DNA from: Pseudomonas reidholzensis
Lineage (GTDB): Bacteria; Pseudomonadota; Gammaproteobacteria; Pseudomonadales; Pseudomonadaceae
DNA: 64,000 bases
Direction: 5' to 3'
Assembly (NCBI RefSeq): GCF_900536025.1
Contig: NZ_UNOZ01000030.1
Location: forward strand, 62,001-126,000
The position numbers were made by a program, and so were the translations under genes. How positions within the stretch are numbered: position 1 is the stretch's first letter; each line of letters begins with the position of its first letter. Positions 1 to 9,068 of the stretch are shown here, in pieces. Under the pieces are notes generated by a model that was not told the DNA's origin, ran no database searches, and saw nothing but the letters and a program-made list of their open reading frames with translations.

Positions 1-1076
1 AGCACCCGCGTCCACAGCCGGGTACTCAAGCGCATCCCCGCCGGGGTCATGGTCTGGATCGGGAACAAGGTATCCAGCACGGCCTGGGGAGGATACACCG
101 CCTCGTTGCTGCGCAGCGCCTGATCGACCAAGGGCAGGGCCGCCGCGTTGCCATTGGGGTATTTGACCGCATTGCTGATGTCGGCCATGACCTTTGGCTC
201 GAGCAGGTAATTGAGGTACGCATAGGCGTTGTCCAGGTGCGGCGCCCCCTTGGGGATCACCACCATGTCGACCGCCACGGTCGAGCCTTCGCGCGGAATG
301 CTGTAGCCCAGCTGCACCCCGTTGCCCGCTTGCTGGGCACTGCTCATCGCCTGCAACACATCGCCGCTGAAACCGATGGCCACGCAGATATTGCCGTTGG
401 CCAGGTCACTGACGTACTTCGACTGATGGAAGTACTGGATGTACGGGCGCACCGCCAGCAGCGCCGCCTCGGCCTGCTTGAGGTCTTCCGGCTTCTGGCT
501 GTGCGGGTCCAGGCCAAGGGTCTTGAGGGTGATGGAGATGATCTGCGTGGGGTTGTCGAGAAACGCCACGCCACACTGGCTGAGCTTCTCGATGTTCTCC
601 GGCTTGAACAGCAGCTGCCACGACTGGGTAACGTCGACGTCGCCAAAGATCGCCTTGACCTTGTCGACGTTGTAGCCGATCCCGGTGGTCACCCACAGGT
701 AGGGGATGGCATAGCGGTTACCCGGGTCGCTGGCCTCGAGGATCTTCATCAGCTTGGGGTCGAGGTTGTGCCAGTTGGGCAGCTTGCTGCGGTCCAGTTC
801 CTGGATCGCCCCGGCCTTGATCAGCCGCGGCAGGAAGTGGTTGGACGGGCTCGCCAGGTCATAGCCGCTGCCGCCGGTCATCAGCTTGGCTTCGGTGGTC
901 TCGTTGCTGTCGACCAGGTCGTAGGTCGGCTGCACGCCGGTGCGCCGGTTGAACTCGGCCAGGGTGTCGTCGGCGATGTAGCCGCTCCAGTTGGCGATGT
1001 TGACCGCTTCGGTGGCGTTGACCGCGCACGCCAGGAGGGTGCTGATGGACAGGGCGAGGCAGGTGCGCTTGAACAT
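1..1076 (-). CDS. PotF/SpuD-like polyamine ABC transporter substrate-binding protein (3' end outside window)
   Basis: Periplasmic binding protein of the spermidine/putrescine (PotD/PotF) family, which captures polyamines for an ABC importer. The minus-strand frame is open from ATG at 1076 to the window edge, so the C-terminus is missing. It starts with a signal peptide (MFKRT, hydrophobic stretch, probable cleavage after CAVNA). The mature part shows family landmarks: NIANWSGYIADDTL near the N-terminus, YDLVDSNETTEAKLM, and ASPSNHFLPRLIKAGAIQ. A purine-rich AAGAGAG lies upstream of the start. It follows the FAD oxidoreductase gene by 41 nt on the same strand, which suggests joint uptake and oxidation of an amine. 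Family is clear; the exact ligand is not. Confidence 0.85.
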   Translation of the reverse strand, partial: MFKRTCLALSISTLLACAVNATEAVNIANWSGYIADDTLAEFNRRTGVQPTYDLVDSNETTEAKLMTGGSGYDLASPSNHFLPRLIKAGAIQELDRSKLPNWHNLDPKLMKILEASDPGNRYAIPYLWVTTGIGYNVDKVKAIFGDVDVTQSWQLLFKPENIEKLSQCGVAFLDNPTQIISITLKTLGLDPHSQKPEDLKQAEAALLAVRPYIQYFHQSKYVSDLANGNICVAIGFSGDVLQAMSSAQQAGNGVQLGYSIPREGSTVAVDMVVIPKGAPHLDNAYAYLNYLLEPKVMADISNAVKYPNGNAAALPLVDQALRSNEAVYPPQAVLDTLFPIQTMTPAGMRLSTRLWTRV

Positions 1077-1117
1077 GGGTTTTCTCTCTTGTTGTTGGGG
1101 TGTGTGCGCCGGATCGA

Positions 1118-2419
1118 TCAACGTTCGTTGCGCGCCCGGTGAACCTCCCAGGCCATGCGCACGCTGGCGCCGATGTCGAAAAACGGCTTGGGTGGCAGGT
1201 AGCCCGGCGCGGCCTGGCTGAGCACATCGCCGAGCAGCGCTGAGTCGGCGCCGCTGGCCAGCTCGACCAGCAAGCGACCCCACAAGGTGCCGCGGGCCAC
1301 CCCGGAGCCGTTGCAGCCGGCGACCGCATGCAGGCCGTCGGCAACCCGGGCGAAGTACGGCTCGCCCGAGCGGGTGCCACTGAGGTGGCCGGTCCAGGTG
1401 TAGTCGAAGTCGCTCGCCTGGATCCCCGGGAAGCGTTTTTGCAGCCCGAGCAGGTGGCGCTGTTGGCGCACCGCCAGTGCGCTGGCATCGAGGTCGCGTT
1501 GGCGGTATTCGACGGTGTTGCGGATCAACAGCCGGCGCCCCGGCAATAAGCGCAAGGTGCAGCCGCCGGGCAAGGTCGAGAGCACGCCCCAGCCGCGAGT
1601 GTCGAACAGCGCCTGCCAGTGAGCCTCGTTGAGCGGCCGGGTGATGCTGGCGCTGAGCTCCAGGGGGAAGGTGCCACTGCGGTTCAGGCCGACCCGCGGC
1701 AGGAAGGCACCGACACACACCAGCACCTGGCGCGCCTGCACTTCGCCGGTGGCCGTGGTGACCTTCCAGCCCTGGCCATGGGCACGCTGCAGCGAAGTCA
1801 CCGCGCTGTTTTCATAGACTGCGACCTGCTCGGGCAATGTGTCGGCCAAGCCTTTGACGTATTGCGCGGGTTGCAGCAAGCCGTTGCCGCCAGCGCAATG
1901 AATGGCCCGGGTGTAGAAGCCGGTACCGAGGCGCCGCTCGAGCGCATTGGCCTCTAGATAGCACGCCTCGGCGCCCACCGCTTGCAGGGTCTGCACGGCC
2001 TGTTCGGGGTTTTCCAGGTGGGCGGGCTCATGCACCGCGAAATGATAGCCGCCGTTATCCAGCTCGCAGGCGATACCCAGCTCACGGATGCGCTGGCGCA
2101 CCTCGTTGCCCGCCGCGACGCCAATCCGCGAGGCCACCTGGTAGCCGGCAAACCCTGGGGTGTCGAGCAGCTCGCCAGCGCCGGGCAGCTCATGGCTGAC
2201 GACGAAGCCGGAGTTGCGCGCCGAGGCGCCTTGGGCGATGCGCTGGCGGTCGAGCAGGACCACCCGTTGCCCGGGGAAGCGAGCGGCCAGGGTGTGGGCC
2301 GCCGAGAGCCCGGTGATGCCGCCGCCGATGATCAGCCAGTCGGCCCTGTGCGTGCCGGCAAGGCGTGCGCGGGGCGCGGACTCGCCGGCCAGGGCGATCC
2401 AGCCACAGTGGTTGTTCAT
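1118..2419 (-). CDS. FAD-dependent amine/amino-acid oxidoreductase (PuuB-like, DAO family)
   Basis: Flavin oxidoreductase of the DAO family, closest in style to gamma-glutamylputrescine oxidase (PuuB). The Rossmann dinucleotide motif IIGGGITGLSAAHTL lies near residue 30, followed by the FAD ribose region VVLLDRQRIAQGASARNSGF. The C-terminal FAD segment reads VAGCNGSGVARGTLWG. The start at 2419 is preferred over a longer in-frame start because AAGGAG lies 8 nt upstream. The protein has 433 residues, normal for the family. It is upstream of a polyamine-type binding protein and divergent from a LysR gene, so a role in amine oxidation is inferred. A paralog lies at 44794-46113. Confidence 0.85.
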   Translation of the reverse strand: MNNHCGWIALAGESAPRARLAGTHRADWLIIGGGITGLSAAHTLAARFPGQRVVLLDRQRIAQGASARNSGFVVSHELPGAGELLDTPGFAGYQVASRIGVAAGNEVRQRIRELGIACELDNGGYHFAVHEPAHLENPEQAVQTLQAVGAEACYLEANALERRLGTGFYTRAIHCAGGNGLLQPAQYVKGLADTLPEQVAVYENSAVTSLQRAHGQGWKVTTATGEVQARQVLVCVGAFLPRVGLNRSGTFPLELSASITRPLNEAHWQALFDTRGWGVLSTLPGGCTLRLLPGRRLLIRNTVEYRQRDLDASALAVRQQRHLLGLQKRFPGIQASDFDYTWTGHLSGTRSGEPYFARVADGLHAVAGCNGSGVARGTLWGRLLVELASGADSALLGDVLSQAAPGYLPPKPFFDIGASVRMAWEVHRARNER

Positions 2420-2554
2420 TGCTGGGCACTCCTTCACAATCAATGCGCAGGAGTTATCGTAAGCAACCCCATGCATGCGCCGTTAGAGCTAATCTACGGG
2501 CAGTTCATGGGCTGAATCTAACGTTAAAAAATCATCCATCCATTCGGAATTCGC

Positions 2555-3463
2555 ATGGATAACACACTCCGTCTTCCTTCGTTGCAAGCCCTTCAGGCGC
2601 TGGTGCGGGTCGCTGATACCAGCAACTTCACCGAAGCCGCACGCCAGTTGCACCTGACCCAGAGCGCCATCAGCCGCCAGGTCCAGCAACTTGAAGAGTA
2701 CTACCAGACCGCGCTGTTCGAGCGCACCAGCCGCAAGGTCGCCCTGACCGCGCACGGGCGTGAGGTGTATGACGTGGCGCAGGCGATGTTGCGGACCTTG
2801 CGCGACCTCGAGCAACGTCTGGCGCCGCCTTCCCAGGACCGGCCGTTTCGCATCCGCATCTTCGTGTCGCTGGCCGTGCGCTGGCTGTTGCCGCGCTTGA
2901 GTTCGTTCTACGCCATCAACCCTGGGTTGTGCCTGTCGATCGAGACGGTCAGCGGCGAGCGGGTCGACACCGGCGGGGATTGCGATGCCTACGTGCTGTA
3001 CCTGCCAGAGGGGCTGGACGAGCGGCCACTGACGCCGCTGTTCGATGAATACCTGATCCCTGTGTGCGCGCCGCAATTGAGTGGCGGCCACGCGCCGCCG
3101 CGCTCGCTCGACGCGCTGGCCGGGCATGCCTTGATCCACGGCTCGACCGGCCGGCATGAATGGACGTTGTGGTTGCAGGCGCAGCAGGATCAGGCCGAGC
3201 GCAGCTTCAAGCACCTGCTGTTCAACCTCGACGACCTGGCGCTGGACGCTGCTGCGAGGGGGCTTGGCGTGGCGATGACCGACAGGATGCTGGCCCATGA
3301 CGCGCTGGTACGCGGCGACCTGGTGCTGCCGTTTGGCCAGGCCCTGCGTACCGGTGGCGTGTATGCGTTGTGGCTGCGCGACAGCGGGGTGACACACCCC
3401 GCGTGCAAGGCGGTGCTCAGCTGGTTCGAGGAGCAGGTGGAGCAGACCACCAGCGCCCGCTGA
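2555..3463 (+). CDS. LysR-family transcriptional regulator (GcvA-like)
   Basis: 302-residue LysR regulator. The N-terminal winged helix-turn-helix spans about residues 8-66 (LQALQALVRVADTSNFTEAA, then LTQSAISRQVQQLE), with a LysR substrate-binding domain after residue 90. The gene is divergent from the FAD oxidoreductase and PotF-like genes across a 135-bp region, the usual LysR arrangement, so it probably controls that pair. Its 3' end meets the 3' end of the dehydratase gene with only 4 bp between. The inducer cannot be read from sequence. Confidence 0.88.
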   Translation: MDNTLRLPSLQALQALVRVADTSNFTEAARQLHLTQSAISRQVQQLEEYYQTALFERTSRKVALTAHGREVYDVAQAMLRTLRDLEQRLAPPSQDRPFRIRIFVSLAVRWLLPRLSSFYAINPGLCLSIETVSGERVDTGGDCDAYVLYLPEGLDERPLTPLFDEYLIPVCAPQLSGGHAPPRSLDALAGHALIHGSTGRHEWTLWLQAQQDQAERSFKHLLFNLDDLALDAAARGLGVAMTDRMLAHDALVRGDLVLPFGQALRTGGVYALWLRDSGVTHPACKAVLSWFEEQVEQTTSAR

Positions 3464-3467
3464 GGGG

Positions 3468-5255
3468 CTAGTGGGAGTGGCGCGGCATGCCGCCTTCGCG
3501 GGCGATCACCTTCATGTGCAAGGTCGCCGGCTCCAGGCAGCCGCCGGTGGACAACTGGCCGACCAGTTGGCGATACAGCTCTTGCCATGGCGTCTGCGAG
3601 GCGGGGATGTTCGGCGTCCAGGCGGCGCGGCGGCGGAGCATTTCTGCCTCATCCACCAGCAGGTCGACCCGCCGATCATTGAGGTCGACGCGCAGCCGGT
3701 CGTTGGTCTGCAACAGTGCCAGCCCGCCGCCCACGGCTGCTTCCGGTGACATGTTGAGGATCGACGGGCTGGCCGAGGTGCCGCTCTGGCGGCCGTCGCC
3801 CAGGCACGGCAGCGAGTCGATGCCGCGCTTGATCAACGCGGCCGGTGGGGCCATGTTGACCACCTCGGCGCTCCCCGGATACCCCACGGTGCCGGCGCCA
3901 CGGATGACCAGGATGCAGCGCTCGTCGATGTCCAGCGACGGGTCTTCGATGCGTGCGTGATAATCCTCGGGGCCTTCGAAGACGATGGCCCGGGCCTCGA
4001 AGCTGTTCTCCTTGCCAGGCTCGGACAGGTAAGTCTTGCGGAACGCTTCGCCGACCACCGACATCTTCATGATGGCGCTGTCGAAGAAGTTGCCGCTGAG
4101 CACGATGAAGCCTGCGCCGTGCTTGAGCGGAGCACCGTAGGGCAGGATCACGTCGCGGTTGCTGGTGACCGCGTCGCCGACGATCTGGCCGATGGTCTTG
4201 CCACTGACCGTGGCGCAGTCCTCGTGCAGGCGACCGGCTTTCTGCAGTTCGTGCATGACCGCCGGTACGCCACCCGCGCGGTGGAAGCCTTCGCCGAGGT
4301 ACTTGCCAGCTGGCATGCAGTTGACCAGCAGCGGCACGCTTTCACCGACGCGCTGCCAGTCGTCCAGCGACAGCTCGATGCCCATGTGCCGGGCGATCGC
4401 GATCAGGTGCGGCGGACAGTTGCTCGAGGCGCCAAGGGCCGAAGCGACGGCAATGGCATTCTCGAACGCCTGGTGGGTCATGATCGAGGACGGGCGCACG
4501 TCCTGCAGGACCAGCTCGCAGATGCGCCGGCCGGTGGCGTAGGCCATCTGCCCACGCTCGCGATAGGGTGCCGGGATGCTCGCGCAGCCAGGCAAGGACA
4601 TGCCCAGCGCTTCAGCCAGGGCGTTCATCGACAGCGCTGTACCCATGGTGTTGCAGTGGCCTACCGACGGCGAGGCTGCGGTGGTCATTTCCATGAAGCC
4701 TTCGTAGTCGATCTCACCGGTGGCGAGCAGGTTGCGTGCATGCCAGAGCACCGTGCCCGAGCCGATCAGCTGGCCCTTGTGATGGCCATCGAGCATCGGC
4801 CCGCCCGACAGGACGATGGCCGGCAGGTCGGTGGTGGCCGCGGCCATCAGGCAGGCCGGGGTGGTCTTGTCGCAGCCGGTGGTAAGTACCACGCCGTCGA
4901 GCGGGTAGCCGTGGAGAATCTCCACCAGGCCGAGGTAGGCCAGGTTGCGGTCGAGTGCAGCGGTCGGGCGCCGGCTCTGCTCGGCGATCGGATGGACCGG
5001 AAACTCCATGGGGATGCCGCCGGCGTCGCGGATGCCGGCCTTGACCCGTTGCGCCAGCTCGATGTGGTGGCGGTTGCAGGGGGTGAGGTCACTGCCGGTC
5101 TGGGCGATGCCGATGATCGGCCGCCCCGACTGCAGCTCTTCGCGGGTCAGGCCGTAGTTCATGTAGCGTTCGACATACAGCGCGGTCATGTCGGCGTGGC
5201 TGGGGTCGTCGAACCATTGCTGGCTGCGCAGGTGGCGTTTTGGCGTGTGGCTCAT
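3468..5255 (-). CDS. IlvD/Edd-family sugar-acid (pentonate) dehydratase
   Basis: Iron-sulfur dehydratase of the IlvD/Edd family, 595 residues, the length typical of the sugar-acid branch (XylD, arabinonate dehydratase) rather than of EDD. Cysteine motifs expected for the cluster are visible: TPCNRHH near residue 60, GCDKTTPACL near 130 and VGHCNTMGTALSMN near 200; the C-terminal SGTSASPSILNMSPEAA motif is also present. Family knowledge: it converts an aldonate to 2-keto-3-deoxyaldonate. Its operon partners, a XylX-like dehydratase and an MHS permease, make a pentonate the likely substrate, but D-xylonate, L-arabinonate and D-arabinonate cannot be distinguished. Third gene of the minus-strand operon starting at 7907. 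Confidence 0.85.
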   Translation of the reverse strand: MSHTPKRHLRSQQWFDDPSHADMTALYVERYMNYGLTREELQSGRPIIGIAQTGSDLTPCNRHHIELAQRVKAGIRDAGGIPMEFPVHPIAEQSRRPTAALDRNLAYLGLVEILHGYPLDGVVLTTGCDKTTPACLMAAATTDLPAIVLSGGPMLDGHHKGQLIGSGTVLWHARNLLATGEIDYEGFMEMTTAASPSVGHCNTMGTALSMNALAEALGMSLPGCASIPAPYRERGQMAYATGRRICELVLQDVRPSSIMTHQAFENAIAVASALGASSNCPPHLIAIARHMGIELSLDDWQRVGESVPLLVNCMPAGKYLGEGFHRAGGVPAVMHELQKAGRLHEDCATVSGKTIGQIVGDAVTSNRDVILPYGAPLKHGAGFIVLSGNFFDSAIMKMSVVGEAFRKTYLSEPGKENSFEARAIVFEGPEDYHARIEDPSLDIDERCILVIRGAGTVGYPGSAEVVNMAPPAALIKRGIDSLPCLGDGRQSGTSASPSILNMSPEAAVGGGLALLQTNDRLRVDLNDRRVDLLVDEAEMLRRRAAWTPNIPASQTPWQELYRQLVGQLSTGGCLEPATLHMKVIAREGGMPRHSH

Positions 5256-5288
5256 CTCAAGGTCTCTCTTGTCTTTATGGGGCGCAGA

Positions 5289-6680
5289 TCAGCGTTGCAG
5301 GACGCTGGCGTGTGCAGGGGCGGGGGAGGTGGCGGCGCCACGTCCGATCGCGTCATCGAGCAGGGTCAGGTCACGTCCGCGGGTTTCGGTCGAGAGCAAC
5401 GTGCCCAGCAGGGTAAGCCCGGTCAAGGCCAAGGTATACAGCGCCAGTACCCAATAGGCGCCGCCGGCCATGCCGACCAGGAAGATCCCCAGGATCGGTG
5501 CCACACCGCCGGACAGCATCGCGCCGATTTCTCGCGACAGTGCCACCCCGGAGTAGCGATAGCGGTTGCCGAACAGTTCGGTGAAGTGCGCGCATTGGGC
5601 GCCGAGCATGCTGTTGGCGGCCAGGGCGAAACCACCGACCACGGCGATGCACACCAGGGTCGGCTCGCCGCTGTCGATCATCCACCACGACGGCAGCGCC
5701 CACAGCGCACCGAACAGTGCACCCCCGCGGTACACCGCGAGGCGGCCATAACGGTCGGAGAGGGCGCCGAACAGCGGCGTGGTAAAGATACTGACGATGC
5801 TCGCCGCCAGTACCGCGTTGGTGCCGATGCCGGCCAGGTTGGCACCGTTCTCGCCCAGGTGACGGCTGGCAAAGCCGGTGAGAAAGGCGATCGAAACGGT
5901 GGCGTAGAGCGTCGAGCAGCCGGTTTCCGCCATGCGCATCAAGGTGGTTGCCAGCAGCGGTCGGCGGGCGTTGCGCAGCACGGCGCGCATCGGCGATTCG
6001 ATCACTTGCTGGCTCTGGCTGAGCTGCTGGAACACCGGGCTTTCCTTGAGCTTCAGGCGAATCCACACGGCCATGAAGATCAGCACCACGCTCGCCAGAA
6101 ACGGCAGGCGCCAGCCCCAGTCGAGCAACTGCTCGGGGGTGAGCGTGGCCTGCAGCACGCGGAAGGTGATGGTCGCCAGGGCCAGCCCACTGAACACCCC
6201 GATGAACGGCAGCGCGGCATAGAAGCCACGTCGCTCGCGGGGCGCCAGCTCGGCCATGAGCGTTGCCGCACCGGTCTGTTCGGCGCCTGCGCCGAAGCCT
6301 TGCAGCAGGCGCAGCAGTACCAGCAGCACCGCCCCGACCGGGCCGGTGGGCAGCAGGCCGATCAGGGTGGTGGCGGTGCCCATCAGGGCGATGGTCAGCA
6401 GCAGGACCAGTTTGCGGCCCTTGCGATCACCCAGCGAGCCGAAGAACAGACCGCCGAACGGCCGCGCCAGAAACCCCGCACCGTAGGTGGCGAAACTCGC
6501 CAGCAGGGCGCCGGTGGTGCCCAGCGTGGGGAAGAAGATATGGCCGAAGATCAGCGCCGAAGCCAGCCCGTACAGGGCAAAATCGTAGTACTCCAGGGCA
6601 CTGCCGACGGCGCCGGTATAAATGGCCCGGCGCAGTTGGCGCGGATCGGGCGTGGAGGTTGGGGTGGCCTCGGTTTGCAT
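5289..6680 (-). CDS. MFS transporter, metabolite:H+ symporter (MHS) family
   Basis: Inner-membrane proton symporter of 463 residues with about 12 predicted membrane helices. MHS signatures: N-terminal GSALEYYDFALYGLASALIFG, and the loop 2-3 motif FFGSLGDRKGRKLVLL near residue 85. MHS proteins import carboxylic acids or betaines. It lies between the XylX-like and IlvD/Edd genes in one minus-strand operon (44 nt after the first, 33 nt before the second), so a pentonate or related acid is the inferred substrate. No sugar dehydrogenase or lactonase is encoded nearby, consistent with import of a ready-made aldonate. Confidence 0.85.
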   Translation of the reverse strand: MQTEATPTSTPDPRQLRRAIYTGAVGSALEYYDFALYGLASALIFGHIFFPTLGTTGALLASFATYGAGFLARPFGGLFFGSLGDRKGRKLVLLLTIALMGTATTLIGLLPTGPVGAVLLVLLRLLQGFGAGAEQTGAATLMAELAPRERRGFYAALPFIGVFSGLALATITFRVLQATLTPEQLLDWGWRLPFLASVVLIFMAVWIRLKLKESPVFQQLSQSQQVIESPMRAVLRNARRPLLATTLMRMAETGCSTLYATVSIAFLTGFASRHLGENGANLAGIGTNAVLAASIVSIFTTPLFGALSDRYGRLAVYRGGALFGALWALPSWWMIDSGEPTLVCIAVVGGFALAANSMLGAQCAHFTELFGNRYRYSGVALSREIGAMLSGGVAPILGIFLVGMAGGAYWVLALYTLALTGLTLLGTLLSTETRGRDLTLLDDAIGRGAATSPAPAHASVLQR

Positions 6681-6725
6681 GGTCTGCCTCGCTTGTTGTT
6701 GTTATGGGTACGGCGGTTGGGCGGC

Positions 6726-7907
6726 TCAGCGGTTCAGCAGCCCTCGCTCGGCCAGGTTGCGCATCAGCGCGCCAAGGCCAAAGGTCCACGGCGCCGCCTG
6801 GTCGCTGCGGCTGACCTGGTTGTGCAGGGCGCCAAGCAGCGGGCTGGCGATCCGTACCTGGTCACCGGCCTTGTGGGTGAACCCGGCCCCGGGGTGGTCA
6901 CGGTCTTCGGTGGGCGCGAACAGGGTGCCGAGAAACAGCAGGAAGCCATCGGGATACTGGTGATTGCCGTTGACGGTCTGGCTGACTAGGTCCGCAGGGT
7001 CGCGGCTGATCTGGTCCATCGAGCTGGTACCGGCGAGCACGAAGCCATCGTTGCCGCGCACTTCCAGCTCGACCACGCAGTTGCGCACCGCGTCGAGGTC
7101 GAAGGTCTCGTCGAACAGGCGGATGAACGGGCCGATCGCGCACGAGGCGTTGTTGTCCTTGGCCTTGCTCAGCAACAGTGCGCTACGCCCCTCGAAGTCG
7201 CGCAGGTTGACGTCGTTGCCCAAGGTCGCGCCGTGGATCCGGCCGCGGCTGTCGACCGCCAGGACCACCTCGGGTTCCGGGTTGTTCCATTGCGAGCCAG
7301 GGTGCACGCCGATCACCGCGCCGCTGCCGACGGCCGCCAGCACCGGTGCCTTGGTAAACACCTCGGCGTCCGGGCCGATGCCCACTTCCAGGTACTGCGA
7401 CCACATGCCTTGTTCGATCAGCAGTGCCTTGAGCGCCTGCGCCTGCTCCGAGCCGGGCTTGACCGCCCGCAGGTTGTCGCCGATCACCGCGCAGACGGTG
7501 GCGCGCACGGCCTCGGCGCGGGCAGCATCGCCGCCGGCCTGCTCCTCGATCACCCGTTCGATCATGCTCGCGGCAAAGGTCACCCCGGCGGCCTTGATCA
7601 CCTGCAGGTCCAGCGGTGGCAGCAGGTAGGCGCGGCTGCTATCGGGCTGCTCGCCACTGTTGGCCAGCAGCGCCTCGAGGCTACTGACGAAACGCCCGGG
7701 AGTGGCCCGCAGTGCTTGCAAGGGCGACTCGCATTCGAGCAGTTCGCTGAGGGTGGCAAAGCGTTCGGAGAGGTCGAACACGCCGTCGGCGCGCAGGGCG
7801 ATCGGCGACGGGCCGGCGATCTGCCCCGGGATCCAGGCGCGGCCCACTAGGGTGCCGGTGAGGCCGTCGAGCGGCAGGGTGTTGGCGGGCGTCAGGGTCA
7901 GCGGCAT
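6726..7907 (-). CDS. FAH-family 2-keto-3-deoxypentonate dehydratase (XylX-like)
   Basis: 393-residue member of the fumarylacetoacetate hydrolase fold, closely matching the long XylX type of the Weimberg pathway. Landmarks are KAAGVTFAASMIERVIEEQA, WSQYLEVGIGPDAEVF, WNNPEPEVVLAVDSRGRI, GNDVNLRDFEGRSALL, KAKDNNASCAIGPF and HQYPDGFLLFLGT. Metal-ligand acidic residues lie in the NNPEPE and ATLGNDVN regions. Family role: dehydrates 2-keto-3-deoxypentonate to 2-oxoglutarate semialdehyde. The ATG at 7907 begins the conserved region; a longer in-frame extension to 8231 overlaps the divergent LysR gene and was rejected. First gene of the minus-strand operon, 58 nt downstream of a composite operator. 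Confidence 0.88.
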   Translation of the reverse strand: MPLTLTPANTLPLDGLTGTLVGRAWIPGQIAGPSPIALRADGVFDLSERFATLSELLECESPLQALRATPGRFVSSLEALLANSGEQPDSSRAYLLPPLDLQVIKAAGVTFAASMIERVIEEQAGGDAARAEAVRATVCAVIGDNLRAVKPGSEQAQALKALLIEQGMWSQYLEVGIGPDAEVFTKAPVLAAVGSGAVIGVHPGSQWNNPEPEVVLAVDSRGRIHGATLGNDVNLRDFEGRSALLLSKAKDNNASCAIGPFIRLFDETFDLDAVRNCVVELEVRGNDGFVLAGTSSMDQISRDPADLVSQTVNGNHQYPDGFLLFLGTLFAPTEDRDHPGAGFTHKAGDQVRIASPLLGALHNQVSRSDQAAPWTFGLGALMRNLAERGLLNR

Positions 7908-7964
7908 GGCAATGAGTCTCTTGAGTCTTGAAAGCTGCACGCTAGGTAAGCGACGCGATAAACT

Positions 7965-8003
7965 CCAATGGCATATTTTCACTATTCGATAACAGCTGGT
8001 TAT
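7965..8003. promoter_or_regulatory. Composite operator, copy 1 (GbpR-like LysR site)
   Basis: Read on the minus strand this is ATAACCAGCTGTTATC, 13 bp, then ATGCCATTGG, followed 58 nt later by the XylX-like gene. The same two blocks with the same 13-bp spacing and the same orientation to the gene occur at 8966-9005 before the aldehyde dehydrogenase. The interrupted palindrome would be the recognition site and ATGCCATTGG the activation site or -35 region of the LysR regulator encoded between the two copies. Seen in sequence; the regulator assignment is inference. Confidence 0.65.
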
Positions 8004-8022
8004 TGCACCAAAGGCGAATACC

Positions 8023-8967
8023 ATGTCCGACCTGTCGTTTTCCCACGTTTGCAACTGGCTCAAGTTCCGCCACCTGTTGCTTATCGACACCCTGGGGCGG
8101 ACCCGCAACATGCACCTGGCGGCGCAGCAGATGAACCTCAGCCAGCCGGCGATCAGCAAGATGCTCAAGGAGATCGAAAGCCTCCTGGGCTTTGCCTTGT
8201 TCGAACGCCAGCCGCGCAGCATGCCGCCCACCGCACTCGGCGAGCAGGTGCTGCGCTACGCCCAGGTCGCCCTCAACGATGCGCGCAACTTCGTCGATCA
8301 GATCGGCAGCCTGCGCCAGGGCGGCCATGGCCACCTCAAGGTCGGCGGCATCTTCGCCGCGACCGCGGTCGCCCTGCCGGACGCCATCGTGCAGATCAAG
8401 CAGCGCTGGCCGCTGTTGTCGATCGAAGTGGTGGAGCAGACCAGTGACCACCTGATGGCCATGCTGGAGGACAAGACGCTGCACCTGGCGGTCGCGCGGT
8501 TTACCGACGAAGCCCAGCGCCAGCGCTTCGACTTCCAGGCCCTGGCGCCGGAGCCCTTCTGCTTTGTGGTCAATCACCGTCACCCATTGTGTGAAGAAGG
8601 CCCGGTCACCCTGCAGCAGTTGCTCGAGTGGCCGTGGATTCTCTATCCCAAGGGCACGCCGATTCGCGGGCGGATGGAACGCGCGTTCGCTGAAGCCGGG
8701 GTCGGGGTACCGCGCAACACCATCGACACCATTTCCATGCAGACCTTTCTCAAGGTCCTCCAGGGCGGGCCGATGATCGGCATGCTGCCCCAGGCCATGG
8801 TCGAGCCGCACCTGGCCAGCGGCGTGCTGCGCATCCTCGACACCCCGTTGCACCTGGAGCCACAGGACTACGGCATCCTGACCCGCAAGGGCGAAACCCT
8901 CAGCGGCGCGGCGCTGGAGTTTGCCGAAATCCTCCTGGCCGACGCGCAGAAAGTGCGCGAGATCTGA
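8023..8967 (+). CDS. LysR-family regulator, GbpR-like
   Basis: 314-residue LysR protein. The helix-turn-helix is at about residues 12-70 (FRHLLLIDTLGRTRNMHLAA, then LSQPAISKMLKEIE), and the spacing and the FERQPRSMPPTALGEQ segment match the GbpR group that controls sugar and sugar-acid genes. It sits between two divergent catabolic operons that share one composite operator, so it probably activates both and its own gene. Its stop codon overlaps the start of the second operator copy. Confidence 0.87.
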   Translation: MSDLSFSHVCNWLKFRHLLLIDTLGRTRNMHLAAQQMNLSQPAISKMLKEIESLLGFALFERQPRSMPPTALGEQVLRYAQVALNDARNFVDQIGSLRQGGHGHLKVGGIFAATAVALPDAIVQIKQRWPLLSIEVVEQTSDHLMAMLEDKTLHLAVARFTDEAQRQRFDFQALAPEPFCFVVNHRHPLCEEGPVTLQQLLEWPWILYPKGTPIRGRMERAFAEAGVGVPRNTIDTISMQTFLKVLQGGPMIGMLPQAMVEPHLASGVLRILDTPLHLEPQDYGILTRKGETLSGAALEFAEILLADAQKVREI

Positions 8968-9005
8968 TAACCCCGTGTTATCGGATGATCCATAAATGCC
9001 ATTGG
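8966..9005. promoter_or_regulatory. Composite operator, copy 2
   Basis: GATAACCCCGTGTTATC (6-bp arms) at 8966-8982, 13 bp, then ATGCCATTGG at 8996-9005; the aldehyde dehydrogenase start is 64 nt further on. It is the mirror arrangement of the element at 7965-8003. The hairpin-like arms could be mistaken for a terminator of the LysR gene, but there is no T tract and the second block is shared. Confidence 0.65.
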
Positions 9006-9068
9006 GAAAGAATCGCAGGCCCGCCTAGATTAGCGTCCAGTGTTTTCCAGGATTGCCAAGGAACGTCC

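Noticed and set aside
3957..6989. A 1010-codon open frame on the plus strand
   Set aside because: It runs antisense to the dehydratase and MHS genes, is rich in Arg, Gly, Gln and His, and has no family features; long antisense frames are expected in GC-rich DNA.
8966..8982. Rho-independent terminator of the LysR gene
   Set aside because: Short AT-rich arms with no T tract, and the sequence is part of an element repeated at 7965-8003.
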